Source: Cladophialophora immunda (lineage: Eukaryota > Ascomycota > Eurotiomycetes > Chaetothyriales > Herpotrichiellaceae). From it: a stretch of 64,000 nucleotides of DNA. Numbering within the stretch: the stretch's first letter is position 1; each line of letters begins with the position of its first letter. This document shows, piece after piece, positions 1 to 10,019 of the stretch. Below the pieces are notes generated by a model, which saw nothing but the letters and a program-made list of their open reading frames with translations, made no database searches and was not told the DNA's origin. A program made the translations under genes and the position numbers. The stretch lies in contig NW_015622543.1 of NCBI RefSeq assembly GCF_000835495.1, forward strand, positions 186,001 through 250,000. The letters are read 5' to 3'.

Positions 1-44
1 CAATCTGCCTTTCAAGCTGTCCCCACAAACAGATACAGCCTCTA

Positions 45-1999
45 TCAGTGGTAGTTGGCTCCTTCCTCCTCTTCAGATTTTGGCACCGGATTCTCGCTAG
101 ACAAATCGCGCTCTGCTTCTGGTAAATTTCGACGAATGATCTTTCCAGATGGAGTTCGAGGAATTTGCGTGACGAAGATGACTCCCCCGGTGATCTGCTT
201 GTATGAGATGAGCCTGCAAGCGACAAACTCCTTGACGTCCTGCTCGGCCAATGGAGGCTCAGAACTGCCGGGGGACCGAACCACGTATGCGGTTGGAAAC
301 GTCTCAAGCAGTCCGTCCTCGTTCTCCCGCATGTCGCCGCCAATAGCAACATCCGCAATCTGGGGATGCTGAATGAGGACGCTTTCGATCTCGCTCGGCG
401 AGACTTGCCACCCCTTGACTTTCAAGGTCTCTTTGATTCGGTCACAATAGTGCAGACGACCTTCCCGAACCTCTATGCGATCGCCGGTGCGGTAAAAGCC
501 ATCAGAGTCGAAAGAGTCTCTATTGGCGTCGGGATTGGCCAGATACCCAGAGAACAAAGTCGGAGTTTTGATCAACGCTTCTCCAGCCTTGCCTTCCTGG
601 ACAATCACGTTGCCGTCCTCATCCACTAACTTCATTTGAGCATTCGGCAGCAATTGCCCCACGCTTCCCGACGAATCCTTCTCTTCCCAACTGCCTAGAG
701 AATGCCAGCCTGCTTCGGTCGTCCCCCAACACTGAGTAATCACCGCATCTTGAGCCAAGACATCGTACAGCTTGTTCTGCACGCTTGCAGGAAGAGCAGC
801 ACCGGCGGAGATGACATATCGGAGGCTTTGGAGAATGGGCATGTCTGAAGCGGGGAGCCTGGTCAAAGCGCCAATGATTGGGGGAGAGACGGGGGTATCG
901 GTGATGGCGTAGGTCTGTATGGCTTGCAAATATTCCGAAAGCGACCACTTTGGCAGAAAAAAGGTGGGAACGCCCAATCGAAGTGGCAGGATCAGGGCCA
1001 AGGGTGATGCAAATGCGTGAAAGACAGGCAGACAGATGAGCTGTGATGGCTATGAAGCATGTCAGTCTCGTTTCTGCAACCTTTGGAACCGACAGGGTAT
1101 GGTACTCGGTATGGTCTGCTACGGAAGACATCTTCCAAGGTTGAAGTCAAGGCCACGATATACCGATGCGAGATCATGGCCGCCTTGGGGAGACCGGTTG
1201 TTCCGCTTGTCATGGCATAGACCGCGATGCATTCTGGGTCAGGTTTGCGATTTGCAGTGCGAGCGTACCAATCACCATCAGGCTCGAGCAACAGTGCCCG
1301 CCAGCTGGCATAAGCTCGACCTCGGGCTTGGTGGGAGGCGTCATGGGACTCGATGGTGAATATTTGGGACTCCGCTCCGCAGTGGGCGACTGCCTCAGCG
1401 ATTGGTTCAATGCAATCCACCTGAGCAAAGACGACCTTGGGCTTTGTGAGACTGAGCAGATGAATCAATTCGTCTTTGGTGTATTTGGGATTGGACCCAA
1501 CAACACGAGCCCCGGATCCGATTATCGCCAACCAGATCAGGGGATACCAGATCTATCTTCGACCCCAAGTCGAACCCCTGGTCAGCCAAGTCACACAGCA
1601 TCAAGGTGAAGCAGGGGGCACGGCGGCAATAGCCGGTTTGAGCAACCGGAGCAGGACTCACGTTGTTAAAGGCATGCAGGCACACGCATTCGCCGTCTTT
1701 CAGGCCCAGGGCCCGAAGGCCGTGGGTCAATTGAAGAATGGTCCGACGAGCTTGCTGGGCCGAGATTCTATTGGAGGGATTGCTGGCATCGATGAAGATC
1801 TGTGAACCAGGATCAAAGGGGTCAGCAGAAAATCCACAAAGCTGCAACAGTTCAAGCAGCTTACCGGGCAACTATTGTCATATTGGCTGAGATTGGCAAA
1901 GGCAAAGGTCAAGATGTCAGTGGATGGAATCTGGATGGATTTTGGAGCAGTCCAGACAGGATCGACGGCATCTGTGGGGTGATGTTGGGACAGAGACAT
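45..1999 (-). CDS. 4-coumarate:CoA ligase-like adenylate-forming enzyme
   Basis: Predicted to activate a carboxylic acid with ATP and transfer it to CoA; the substrate cannot be read from sequence. I infer four exons on the minus strand: 1999-1865, 1799-1662, 1552-1106 and 1040-45. The 65, 109 and 65 bp introns have GT-AG ends and all join in phase 0, giving 571 aa, normal for this family. Motifs seen: the P-loop TSGTTGLPK at about residue 206, the hinge-side TGDR at about 425, KVKGWQVSPSEIE after it, and PRTPSGK with the catalytic Lys near 540. It ends in NYH, so there is no C-terminal peroxisome signal, although many relatives have one. There is no carrier or condensation domain, so it is not an NRPS module. 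It is divergent from the TmpA-like gene across about 2 kb. The family call is firm; acid specificity is unknown. Confidence 0.9.
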
Positions 2000-3997
2000 T
2001 GTGTAACGAGGGGCTTGCAGACAGCAAAGACAGGTGTCACAGCTCTTTGGACGGTCAGGTGAGACAAGAGATGTCAGAAGCACACCTCTGGTGAGCACGA
2101 GGGAGAAGCAAAGACGGATAAGCTGTGAGAATCTGTGAGATGAGACCGATCCCGCGGTCAGAGGAGCACGGGGGGGGGGGGGGGAGAAGAAAGAAATGAG
2201 GATACACCTACAACCTGGAGTGGAAAAGGTCTTTTAGGGATAAGTGACTAGGGAAGGTGAGTGAAGATGGTGAAAAGTTTTAGGCATGTCACTGACTACA
2301 AAGGTTCTTGGTTGGGTCGAGGACGAGGCCGACGCCAGCGTCAGTATTGTCCTCACCGTCATCATCGCCTCATTGGTCATTGGTGCTGGTGAGCTGCAAC
2401 GATGCATGGTATAGTGGGCAGGAGCAATAAAAGGGATTGCTACAGAAGAAGCAGCGGCTTAGAGGTGGAAGGTGAAAGGTGAGGTGAGAGTGAGAGAAAC
2501 ATTCAGAGTGGCCGCCATACAACATCCCCCTCCATACCAGGATGCTACATGGGTGTGTACCTGGCTACCTGGCTACCTGGCTAGGTGTGCAGAGGGATTC
2601 TGACAGCGGCTCCATTAGTCACCTCCAGCCCAGCCGACAGAAGCTACTCGTCTCGCTCTGCTCCCTGCCTGGCCATGAGTCCTCCTAGGCTGTTTTAGCA
2701 TCAGAGTGATGGAGATGCAAAGCTGCAGGAGAGGCAGGGGGGCGACAAGGGCGCAGGCAGTGGCAGTGGCAGTGGCAGTGGCATTGAGAAGTGAGAAGGA
2801 CGAAGAGAGAAGACAGAAGGGAACCAGCCGGTCTCCCACACGAAGCTCCTGCCACTGCCTCCCCAATGCGAATCGATATATTGGCTTGACCATCAATTGG
2901 CTACCGACAAGACATGCCTGCAGTAGCTGGGCCATTCCGCATCTCTCCTCAATCGATCCAAATCCGTGGGTCGAATCCTCCTTTGGCATCCTCGATGCAT
3001 AGACACGCATTATCCTTATCCTTATCCACATCCACGCCTACATCCTCGCCCTCGCCCTCGTCCTCGTCCAATTCTATGGGAAGCAACACACGCACCAACA
3101 CGAGCTGCCCACGCCTCCGTATTCCTACTTGCATATCCACGCCCTCCTCCGACATCCCGCAGAAAAGCAGCACTTCCTCCCAGCATCTCGCCATCGCCCG
3201 TCTCCTGTCTCTCGCCTCTCGCCTCGCCTCCCTCGTGTACCTCCCTCGCACTCAATCGGCTCCCTTCTGAGCTCGCCTCGAGTTTCTGTCATCCTTCGGC
3301 TTCGGCTGCGTGATTTCTCATTCTCCACGTTTTCGAGTCACCCACTGCTCCCCCCATCTTAAAACACCTGGCTCAGCTGCTCAGCTGCTCAGCTGCTCAG
3401 CTTCCTTCACTCCTCGCCAAGTCACTTGCCACCTGACCTCTCCATTACCCATTCACCTCATGGTTTTGCGAGACGCATATCCTACGTACTGCAATACTGT
3501 CTGAATTCACTTGTCTGGGACTGGAGAAAACAAGAGCAACACTTGGCCTTGCCATTGACCGCTTCCGCTCGAGCCTCCTTTCCCATGGTTATAAGGCTTC
3601 CAGATACCTCCCTTCAGATGATCTTATCCTATCCCATCTCAATGCACACCAACCACATCTGACCATCGGGTATCTTGGAAAAGCAAACCTGGTGAGTGCT
3701 CAATTCACGGGGTCAAGACTGCCTCACCTCTCTTGTCTGGCAATCTTGTCGCTGTTCGGAACATCAGCTCCCAACATTTCACGTGCGGTTTTCTCCTTCG
3801 AGTCGTGACCATTACTCAATGGCCACTATCACCAATTGCACGGAGTTCACGGAGTTGATCTTGTCGCGTGGTCAGGTCACTCACGGTCACCTTTCTGCTG
3901 ATATTGATATCGTTTGTCTCTTCCATTCTCTGCCGCAAACACAGCCGCTTAGCCTACTCCAACATCTTGACTGACAAACGCGTCTAGTCTCTTCACA
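2000..3997. other. Intergenic region between divergent ligase and TmpA-like genes
   Basis: No convincing gene. It is a shared 5' region of about 2 kb with simple-sequence tracts: a 14-15 base G run near 2170, CTGGCTAC units near 2565-2583, GGCAGT units near 2755-2780, and pyrimidine-rich stretches near 3000-3350 that fit a long 5' UTR of the downstream gene. An 8-bp tandem array at 3371-3402 is listed separately. Confidence 0.6.
3371..3402. repeat. Tandem 8-bp repeat with three CAGCTG palindromes
   Basis: The unit TCAGCTGC is repeated head to tail, placing the E-box-type hexamer CAGCTG at 3374, 3382 and 3390. It lies about 600 bp upstream of the TmpA-like start codon. It may be a protein-binding array or only a microsatellite; the sequence does not decide. 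Confidence 0.6.
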
Positions 3998-5608
3998 ATG
4001 GCATCACCAGCTTCTGCATCTTTCTACACTCTCGAGTCTCAACGGCAGGACCAAGGCCCCTTCCATGTCGACGAAAGGGGGCCCATAGAAAGTCATATTG
4101 TCCCTCACAACCTCTTTGACGATCCCGACGAGCCCAATTATCCGATAACGCAAATCGATGGCGCAGACCCCACGACATTGTCTCTGGGAGCTTCAGGCGT
4201 AGCAGTACCTGGCACCAAAGTTGCACAAGATCACACATCCTCCAGATCAGGTTCAGTCATCCTCGAGAAGCAGCCTGTACCCGAGATAAAAATGCCTGAC
4301 AAAAAATACACCCGCTTCTTGCGTAACCTACGGTGGACTATTTTCTCCGTGTACCGCCGCCTCAACGCCCTCGCTTTGACTGCAAATATCATAGCCATCA
4401 TTGTGCTGGCTACACAACATCAGCTGCTCACCATGTCACCAGAGTGGGCTGCGACCGCGGTATCTATCAATCTGACCGTGGGTGTCCTGATCCGACAAGA
4501 ATTGGTCATCAATGCACTCTTCTGGACCTTTGGCCAATGTCCCCGTTGGTTCCCACTGCGATTTCGACGGTTAGCCGCAAAGATCTATCATCTAGGGGGC
4601 CTACATAGCGGTGCAGGCGTGTCTGCAGCCGTGTGGTTCGCCTTTTTCAATGTGTCGACTGTCAGAGCATTGCAAACTGGAGCATTGCGGCGGCATCAGA
4701 ACAGCATCCCCATCATCACCGTCGTCCTTGACGTCCTCTTGATCTCCATCATCACCATGGCTCATCCTGGCATACGCGCGAGAATGCATAATCAGTTTGA
4801 GCTAGTCCATCGTTTTGCCGGCTGGACTGCTGTAGGGCTGTTTTGGGCTGAATTCGGGCTCTTGACAGACGCAAGGGTTCATGATGCCTCCTTCAATGTC
4901 CCAGCCCAACAACTAGTCCTCGAAAGCCCCGTCTTTTGGACACTTCTGATTGCCACCATTTCCATTGCATTGCCATGGGTGTGGCTCCGGAAGGTCTCGG
5001 TGAATGCAGAGCCATTGTCCGATCATGCGATACGTCTCCACTTTACATATACAAACTTGCCTCTCTGTGCGGCTCCTCGACTGTCAGATAGTCCGCTCCT
5101 TGAATGGCATGCATTTGCGGGCATACCAGAAGAAGACGGACGCGGCTTCTCGGTCCTTGTATCCAAGGCTGGAGATTGGACATCTCGGCTGATCAGATCA
5201 CCGCCCACGAAATTATGGGTTCGTGGCATTCCCACAATGGGGGTGCTCCATGTGGCGCCAATCTTCAGGAAGATGGTTCTCGTCGCCACTGGCTCGGGAA
5301 TTGGTCCCATCATGTCACTGTTACATAAGAGGGATGTCTCATGCCGCATACTCTGGTCTACCCCTGATCCCGAAGTCACGTACTCGAAGCGCGTCATCGA
5401 GGTTGTTCGTCGGGCTGATCCAGAAGCCATCATCATCAACACCACTGTCTCTGGCAGACCCAACCTTGTCAAACAGACCTACGAGCTGTTTGTTTTGTCC
5501 GGTGCGGAGGCAGTCTTTGTCATTTCCAACCCCAAGGTTACCAGAAGGGTGGTTTACGGCTTGGAGAGTCGGGGAGTCCCGATTTTCGCTCCCATCTTCG
5601 ACTCATAA
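3998..5608 (+). CDS. TmpA-like integral membrane FAD/NAD(P)-type oxidoreductase
   Basis: Single exon, 536 aa, starting at an ATG that follows a pyrimidine-rich leader. The first ~110 residues are soluble and polar. About six hydrophobic helices follow between residues ~125 and ~330, with histidines in AHPGIRARMHNQFELVHRF. A C-terminal ferredoxin-reductase-like half carries the dinucleotide motif VATGSGIGP near residue 430. This is the layout of Aspergillus nidulans TmpA, a membrane protein linked to conidiation signalling, and of the related TmpL/NPS12 proteins, which have an AMP-binding domain fused at the N terminus. Here a separate adenylate-forming gene is the divergent neighbour. The ferric reductase superfamily is the alternative label, but the canonical bis-heme histidine spacing is not obvious. 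Confident of family, not of reaction. Confidence 0.82.
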   Translation: MASPASASFYTLESQRQDQGPFHVDERGPIESHIVPHNLFDDPDEPNYPITQIDGADPTTLSLGASGVAVPGTKVAQDHTSSRSGSVILEKQPVPEIKMPDKKYTRFLRNLRWTIFSVYRRLNALALTANIIAIIVLATQHQLLTMSPEWAATAVSINLTVGVLIRQELVINALFWTFGQCPRWFPLRFRRLAAKIYHLGGLHSGAGVSAAVWFAFFNVSTVRALQTGALRRHQNSIPIITVVLDVLLISIITMAHPGIRARMHNQFELVHRFAGWTAVGLFWAEFGLLTDARVHDASFNVPAQQLVLESPVFWTLLIATISIALPWVWLRKVSVNAEPLSDHAIRLHFTYTNLPLCAAPRLSDSPLLEWHAFAGIPEEDGRGFSVLVSKAGDWTSRLIRSPPTKLWVRGIPTMGVLHVAPIFRKMVLVATGSGIGPIMSLLHKRDVSCRILWSTPDPEVTYSKRVIEVVRRADPEAIIINTTVSGRPNLVKQTYELFVLSGAEAVFVISNPKVTRRVVYGLESRGVPIFAPIFDS

Positions 5609-6688
5609 AGGACCCACGGGGACTACACCTCGCTGTTGGGTCCAGACAAGAGCTGGGAGTCTTGCATATATGGGAGATGTCGTGTTTCGGGATCATGTCG
5701 AGTTCTTGTTTGGCGTCTCAGAGGGTAGCGGTGTCATTTGCAGGAGCGCTCGCCTGTCACGGGTCGCCACCTCGCAGTCGATTGCAATGGTCAACAAACG
5801 AGCTCGTCGCAGCCCAGGAATTCCGGGCTTATTTCTTCTGTCTTTTGTCATCATGAACTCTCGGGCTTGGACTTTTCACAAACATTCAACACTATGCCAT
5901 GGGTCTACATAGTCTAGGTGCGGTGGATACGGAAACATTTTATCGAAGCATTGCACTAAAGAGGTGGCATCGGCATAGGTAGAAGCTAACCGGCGAACAT
6001 GACATCCTGCAAATGATAGAGTATGTATCAGAAGGGGCAAGCCTCCTTTCAATGGCTTGAAATGATGATGATTATTGTGCCATGTTCTCTATGCTTTGGT
6101 GCTGAAGATGACTTGTAGCCATCCCAGTAGAACTTCGCGGAGATTAGGCCATAAGATCACAGGCTGCAATATCGAGGAATGCGCTTGACCCGTCACCCGT
6201 GGAAGATCGATTGATTAGCACAACTACATCTCATTGCAACGAGGGAAGAATGTCTTCTCGGTCGAGTCCCTGCCCGACGCGTGTAGCACAGGCACTCAGC
6301 TGCGCATCTTCGAGACAGTTTGAGGTTCCTCGACTACAACAAGCTAATTCGCTAGAGACTCTCTGTCCCAGCTCCCTCTTCTATTGCGCACGAGCAAGCG
6401 AGGTCGGTTCCTGACTTGCCAAATCGCTGGCCACTCCAATGTTTCATCATCCTCTCCCTCCCTGCTTGAATCCAGTTGCAGCTCGAGGATTTCCTTCCTT
6501 TTTTTGGGGTGCCTGTTCTTGTTTTCCCTTCTGGTACTCGGACATGTAAACACTTTTGCACGTCGCTTTCCTTTTTGCGCCGAGAAAGTGGAAATCACGA
6601 GCCTTCCACGCTTCATCAACGCCCTCCCTCTCAAATTCCAGACCGTGCTCGAGTTCGCGCTGTTTGATCCGAAAAAAAAAAGAAAACA

Positions 6689-6726
<38 letters not shown>

Positions 6727-6897
6727 TTTGCGAAGCGGCATATTGTCCCAGACACCGGGGCGAGACTATGCCGCGTCCAGCATACCATTTCGCGACCACC
6801 TTCGCGACATCACGAACATTTTTTGAGTATCGATGCCTGCAGCTTCCTCGGGTGTGCGGGCTGCGACAAAACCATTTGGCTGCGACGTCCTTGCTCC
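5609..6897. other. Intergenic region between convergent genes
   Basis: 3' flanks of the TmpA-like gene and the unrecognised minus-strand gene. The open frames here look like chance frames across polypyrimidine and AC-repeat sequence; I see no conserved protein. An (AC)16 microsatellite lies at 6692-6723. Confidence 0.6.
6692..6723. repeat. (AC)16 microsatellite
   Basis: Uninterrupted AC dinucleotides preceded by a poly-A/AAAC stretch. It makes the opposite frames read as runs of Cys-Val or Thr-His, which explains several spurious open frames. Confidence 0.95.
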
Positions 6898-8130
6898 TCA
6901 GTCTTGTTCGGGCGTCTTGGGCCGCCTCGCCAGTTTCTCTTCCGGAAGCTTGCAGACTTGCTCGAATGCCCTTTTGTGCGTCTGGCCCGCCGCAACGCGG
7001 ATCTTGCTCGCGTCGATATCCGTCTTGGAAATGCCGGCCCCGTGCCAGAGAAATCTCTCCAAGAAGCGAATCTCCTCGCGGGCGTCATGGTACATGTTCT
7101 CGTATACGTTGAGACGCTTCTTGCGTGGCTGAGGCGTATGTGCGGGTTCGTCGTCGGATGAGTCCTCCAGTTTAATTACCACTCGGGGCTCGGGCGGCGG
7201 TGTGGGGGTCGGCGATGCAGTTGGATCCCTGGTTGTTCTCTTTATTTTCTTCTTTTTCTTCCGCTTGGATGGTGTCGGGTCCTCCATGCCTGCTGTCTCC
7301 TCGTTGCTGTCTTTAGTCGGAGTCTCCGCATCCAAGCTCTTTCGCTTTCTCGAGAAAGACGCCTGAACGGCTTTGCCAGGTGATATCTCCGCCTTCCTCT
7401 TCCCTTTGTGCGTTGAGGACGTCTCAGGATTGTTCTTGGGGTCGTCGCGTAAAGGAGGGACATGGTTATTGGACGTCAATTTCGGCCCTGAGTGAGGCTT
7501 TCTCCATTTTGATTGACGGTCAGATCGAGATGTTCCCATCCGTGCCCGCCCAACATTGCTCGTCTGAGTTGAAGTAGTAGATAAAGTCTGCTGTTGGTAG
7601 TCCATGTCCATCGCATGCTGGCCGGCGAACTGGTGGTTCTTTCCCAAGAAGCTGATCAGACCAGCGAAGAAACGATCCATCATTGTTCCCGACTCTGGAA
7701 AGTATCGGACTGGGATGAGGGAGGTTAACAAGTGGCATTTTGCCGGAGCAGTCTGGATTGCCCTCAGCACACTTCGCCGGAGCTGGAGGTGGAGCGCAGG
7801 TGGGCATGTCATATTGACGACCGCCAATGCCTCGTCCAACACAAATTTATGCCAGCTTGGGTCACCTGGATATTCGGCGCCGTCTGAGCCCGGCAGAAGC
7901 CTCACTACCCGCTGAAGAGGATCTCCCATAAGCGTATGAGGATTTTTTGGAAATGACGTAAAGTCCAGAACATCTGTTCCAACTTCAATGCGAGGACTTT
8001 CGGCTGCCATCACTGCGCGAGGTGCCCCATGGATTGGTCGCAATGGCAATGGGTGCCTGATACGGTTGGCCGTTGCCGCCGACAGGTTCCTTGGACTTGA
8101 CTCTATCTTGAACCGAGAGGTTTGCTCCAT
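6898..8130 (-). CDS. Hypothetical basic, probably nuclear protein
   Basis: Not recognised. I take the ATG at 8130 (protein starts MEQTSRF), giving 410 aa; the open frame extends a few codons further upstream only through a TTG. Residues ~50-150 look folded, with mixed hydrophobic sequence. The middle is disordered and Lys/Arg/Ser/Pro-rich with strong nuclear-localisation-like runs such as KRKKKKKIKR. Then comes VVIKLEDSSDDE, a hydrophobic core next to acidic residues that resembles a SUMO-interaction motif. The last ~90 residues look helical and charged. It lies in tandem with SAE2 on the same strand, about 470 bp downstream. A nuclear role is inference from composition only. Confidence 0.65.
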   Translation of the reverse strand: MEQTSRFKIESSPRNLSAATANRIRHPLPLRPIHGAPRAVMAAESPRIEVGTDVLDFTSFPKNPHTLMGDPLQRVVRLLPGSDGAEYPGDPSWHKFVLDEALAVVNMTCPPALHLQLRRSVLRAIQTAPAKCHLLTSLIPVRYFPESGTMMDRFFAGLISFLGKNHQFAGQHAMDMDYQQQTLSTTSTQTSNVGRARMGTSRSDRQSKWRKPHSGPKLTSNNHVPPLRDDPKNNPETSSTHKGKRKAEISPGKAVQASFSRKRKSLDAETPTKDSNEETAGMEDPTPSKRKKKKKIKRTTRDPTASPTPTPPPEPRVVIKLEDSSDDEPAHTPQPRKKRLNVYENMYHDAREEIRFLERFLWHGAGISKTDIDASKIRVAAGQTHKRAFEQVCKLPEEKLARRPKTPEQD

Positions 8131-8604
8131 GGTTGGCCGCGCATGAGGCAAGGTTGGGTTGTTGGGTGTCGTGGATGGGTCCTGACTTGGAAGTCACCCA
8201 GGTATTGGATGAAATAGGGCTAGAGTTACGGAGTGGAATGAGGTAGACGATTAACATCGAGAGGTGAGAGATCGCAAGACATTGAATAAAATCTCGTATC
8301 AGTATTAAAGGACGAGTGTGTTTGTGGGAGACAAGTCCGCGCCGTATGCCAAGCGACGTCGCTTTGGGAAGTCCAGGAGTGAGGAATTGACAGTCCCGCG
8401 TTTGAGACAATGCCAATCCCACGGAAGGTGACAAAGCGAAGACCCCGATGGACCACGGTCTGAGACTGATATGCCGGTAGGGCCATTCGTACTTGTCACA
8501 AGGCGTCGTCCTCCTCAGCCTGGAGGTATCTTCGTATCCATGTTCAAGCGGGCCCGATGTTGTCCAAGCCCACTGCTGTATCCTCCTCCACAGCCAGCCT
8601 TAGA
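8131..8604. other. Intergenic region
   Basis: 5' flank of the 410-aa gene and 3' flank of SAE2. I see no further gene. Confidence 0.5.
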
Positions 8605-9807
8605 TCACTCATCTGCAAACAGCCAGCGTCCACCCTTGACCGCCTCTTGATACCGCTTCTCGACCTCATCCCTCTGCCTCTCCCGTGCTTGCTCCTGATT
8701 CTCCTTTTGCTCCTGCGTGGATGGAATGTCCACGTCCCAAAATCCCGGAGGCGTAGTTGGGAGCGCAAAATTTGCCCTGTGCATTCTTCCATACTCCTTG
8801 GCAAGTAAATTGGCTCGAGCCTCATGCACTAGATTTGCTCTTGCTAGAGGCGTCAAAGAACGTATTTTGTCCGCTGACCCGGGCCCAAGAAATTCACGCA
8901 ATAGATCGTCTTCGGAGACGTTAGGGTCACGGGGCAGCGTCTCTGCCAAAACTCTGAACTTGGTGCCACAACATTCCGGCCGCATACAGTTCGGTAGGCA
9001 CTTCCTCGCTTCCTTGTTACGGACAACGTCTTGGAATGCATAATCAAGACCCTCTGTGTATTTTGGATTGACTTTGAAGTGGGAGAGATCAAGCTGAAGG
9101 ACAGGCCGGGAACGGAGTGGCCCACTCTTCTCTGCTGCTTTGTTTGTAACAGGGACTTTCCTGGCGGAAGTGAGCCGAGGAGGTACAATTGTAGTAGGCG
9201 TGGATGTTGCTAGTAATGTCCCCAAGCGTTTGCTGGGAGAGCCGGTTGTATGAGTACGCTTCTCTGGTGGATTTTCTAGATCGTCTCGATTGTGATCAAT
9301 GCCATCTTCCGTGAGAGACGAGATCGCTTCCGCTCCTCGCTCGTGCAATCCTTTAGATTTGCAAGTTCGGGAGGCGCGACTTCCTGAAGGCACATTGGTT
9401 CCGATTTCTTGCAGTGGTTCTATTTTCTCGGTACTGTTGGCTCTTTGTCGCTTTCGACTGGAATTGCCGGGGGTTTGTTCCTCGCACGACACACTGGGAG
9501 ACGAAAGATGTGGATTCTGTGAGCGTCTTCTTTCCTTGCGGAGCTGATTCTTCAAGTTGTCGATCTCTGCTTGTTTCTCTGCGTCTTTCCGGAATAGTTG
9601 GTCCAACTGGGCCGCAAGCTTTGGAGCTTCCTGTTGCTTCTGTGTATGTGCCTGACGCAATTCCTGGACCTCGTGCTTGAGCTTCTCGTTTTCGCGTTTG
9701 AGACGTTCAATAGTTTTATTGCTGTCTTCGAGTTGCCGCTGAAGGGTTTCGCTCTGCGTGAGCGCCAGATTAAGCGTCGACGTGAGCGAAGGCGCAGGAG
9801 TAGACAT
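8605..9807 (-). CDS. SAE2: DNA end-resection endonuclease cofactor, SAE2/CtIP/Ctp1 family
   Basis: SAE2/CtIP proteins stimulate Mre11 endonuclease to open protein-blocked double-strand-break ends, committing repair to homologous recombination. Start taken at the ATG at 9807 (MSTPAPS), 400 aa; the frame continues upstream only through a GTG. Seen: an N-terminal coiled coil (about residues 10-95, heptads in LQRQLEDSNKTIERLKREN), a disordered Ser/Thr-Pro-rich middle expected to be phosphorylated by CDK, and the conserved C-terminal domain. That domain has LSHFKVNPKYTEGLDYAF, clustered cysteines in CLPNCMRPECCG, then EYGRMHR and TPPGFW with PSTQE. The family usually reads YGxHR-type; a Met inserted between Arg and His is a small variation. 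It is divergent from the F-box gene with only about 210 bp between start codons. Confidence 0.9.
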   Translation of the reverse strand: MSTPAPSLTSTLNLALTQSETLQRQLEDSNKTIERLKRENEKLKHEVQELRQAHTQKQQEAPKLAAQLDQLFRKDAEKQAEIDNLKNQLRKERRRSQNPHLSSPSVSCEEQTPGNSSRKRQRANSTEKIEPLQEIGTNVPSGSRASRTCKSKGLHERGAEAISSLTEDGIDHNRDDLENPPEKRTHTTGSPSKRLGTLLATSTPTTIVPPRLTSARKVPVTNKAAEKSGPLRSRPVLQLDLSHFKVNPKYTEGLDYAFQDVVRNKEARKCLPNCMRPECCGTKFRVLAETLPRDPNVSEDDLLREFLGPGSADKIRSLTPLARANLVHEARANLLAKEYGRMHRANFALPTTPPGFWDVDIPSTQEQKENQEQARERQRDEVEKRYQEAVKGGRWLFADE

Positions 9808-10019
9808 GTCGGGTTTCGTGAACGACTGTGGTCGTTCGTTGTCTGAAGTTGAGGCGCTATGGGCGCGCACCGTGTCAAAGATGCCGATATGCCTTAGTCA
9901 GCAGCCAACTTGCGGAGACGCGATGTGGGGCAGGCGCCGACCAGATCTCATGCTTCGACGAAGGAGACGGCGAAACTCTATCGAACGTTCCTGCAACAGG
10001 CTCGGGCTGCGCCCTTGAG
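9808..10019. promoter_or_regulatory. Compact bidirectional promoter between SAE2 and F-box gene
   Basis: Only 212 bp separate the two start codons on opposite strands, so both core promoters must overlap or share elements. I saw no clear TATA box. Assignment follows from geometry, not from a recognised motif. Confidence 0.55.

Noticed and set aside
45..1999. NRPS module or fused TmpL-type protein
   Set aside because: No carrier, condensation or membrane domain is attached; the gene ends normally after the SGK motif.
6344..7161. Frames crossing the AC microsatellite (up to 242 codons)
   Set aside because: Length comes from reading through the repeat; they overlap the 3' end of the minus-strand gene and have no conserved sequence.
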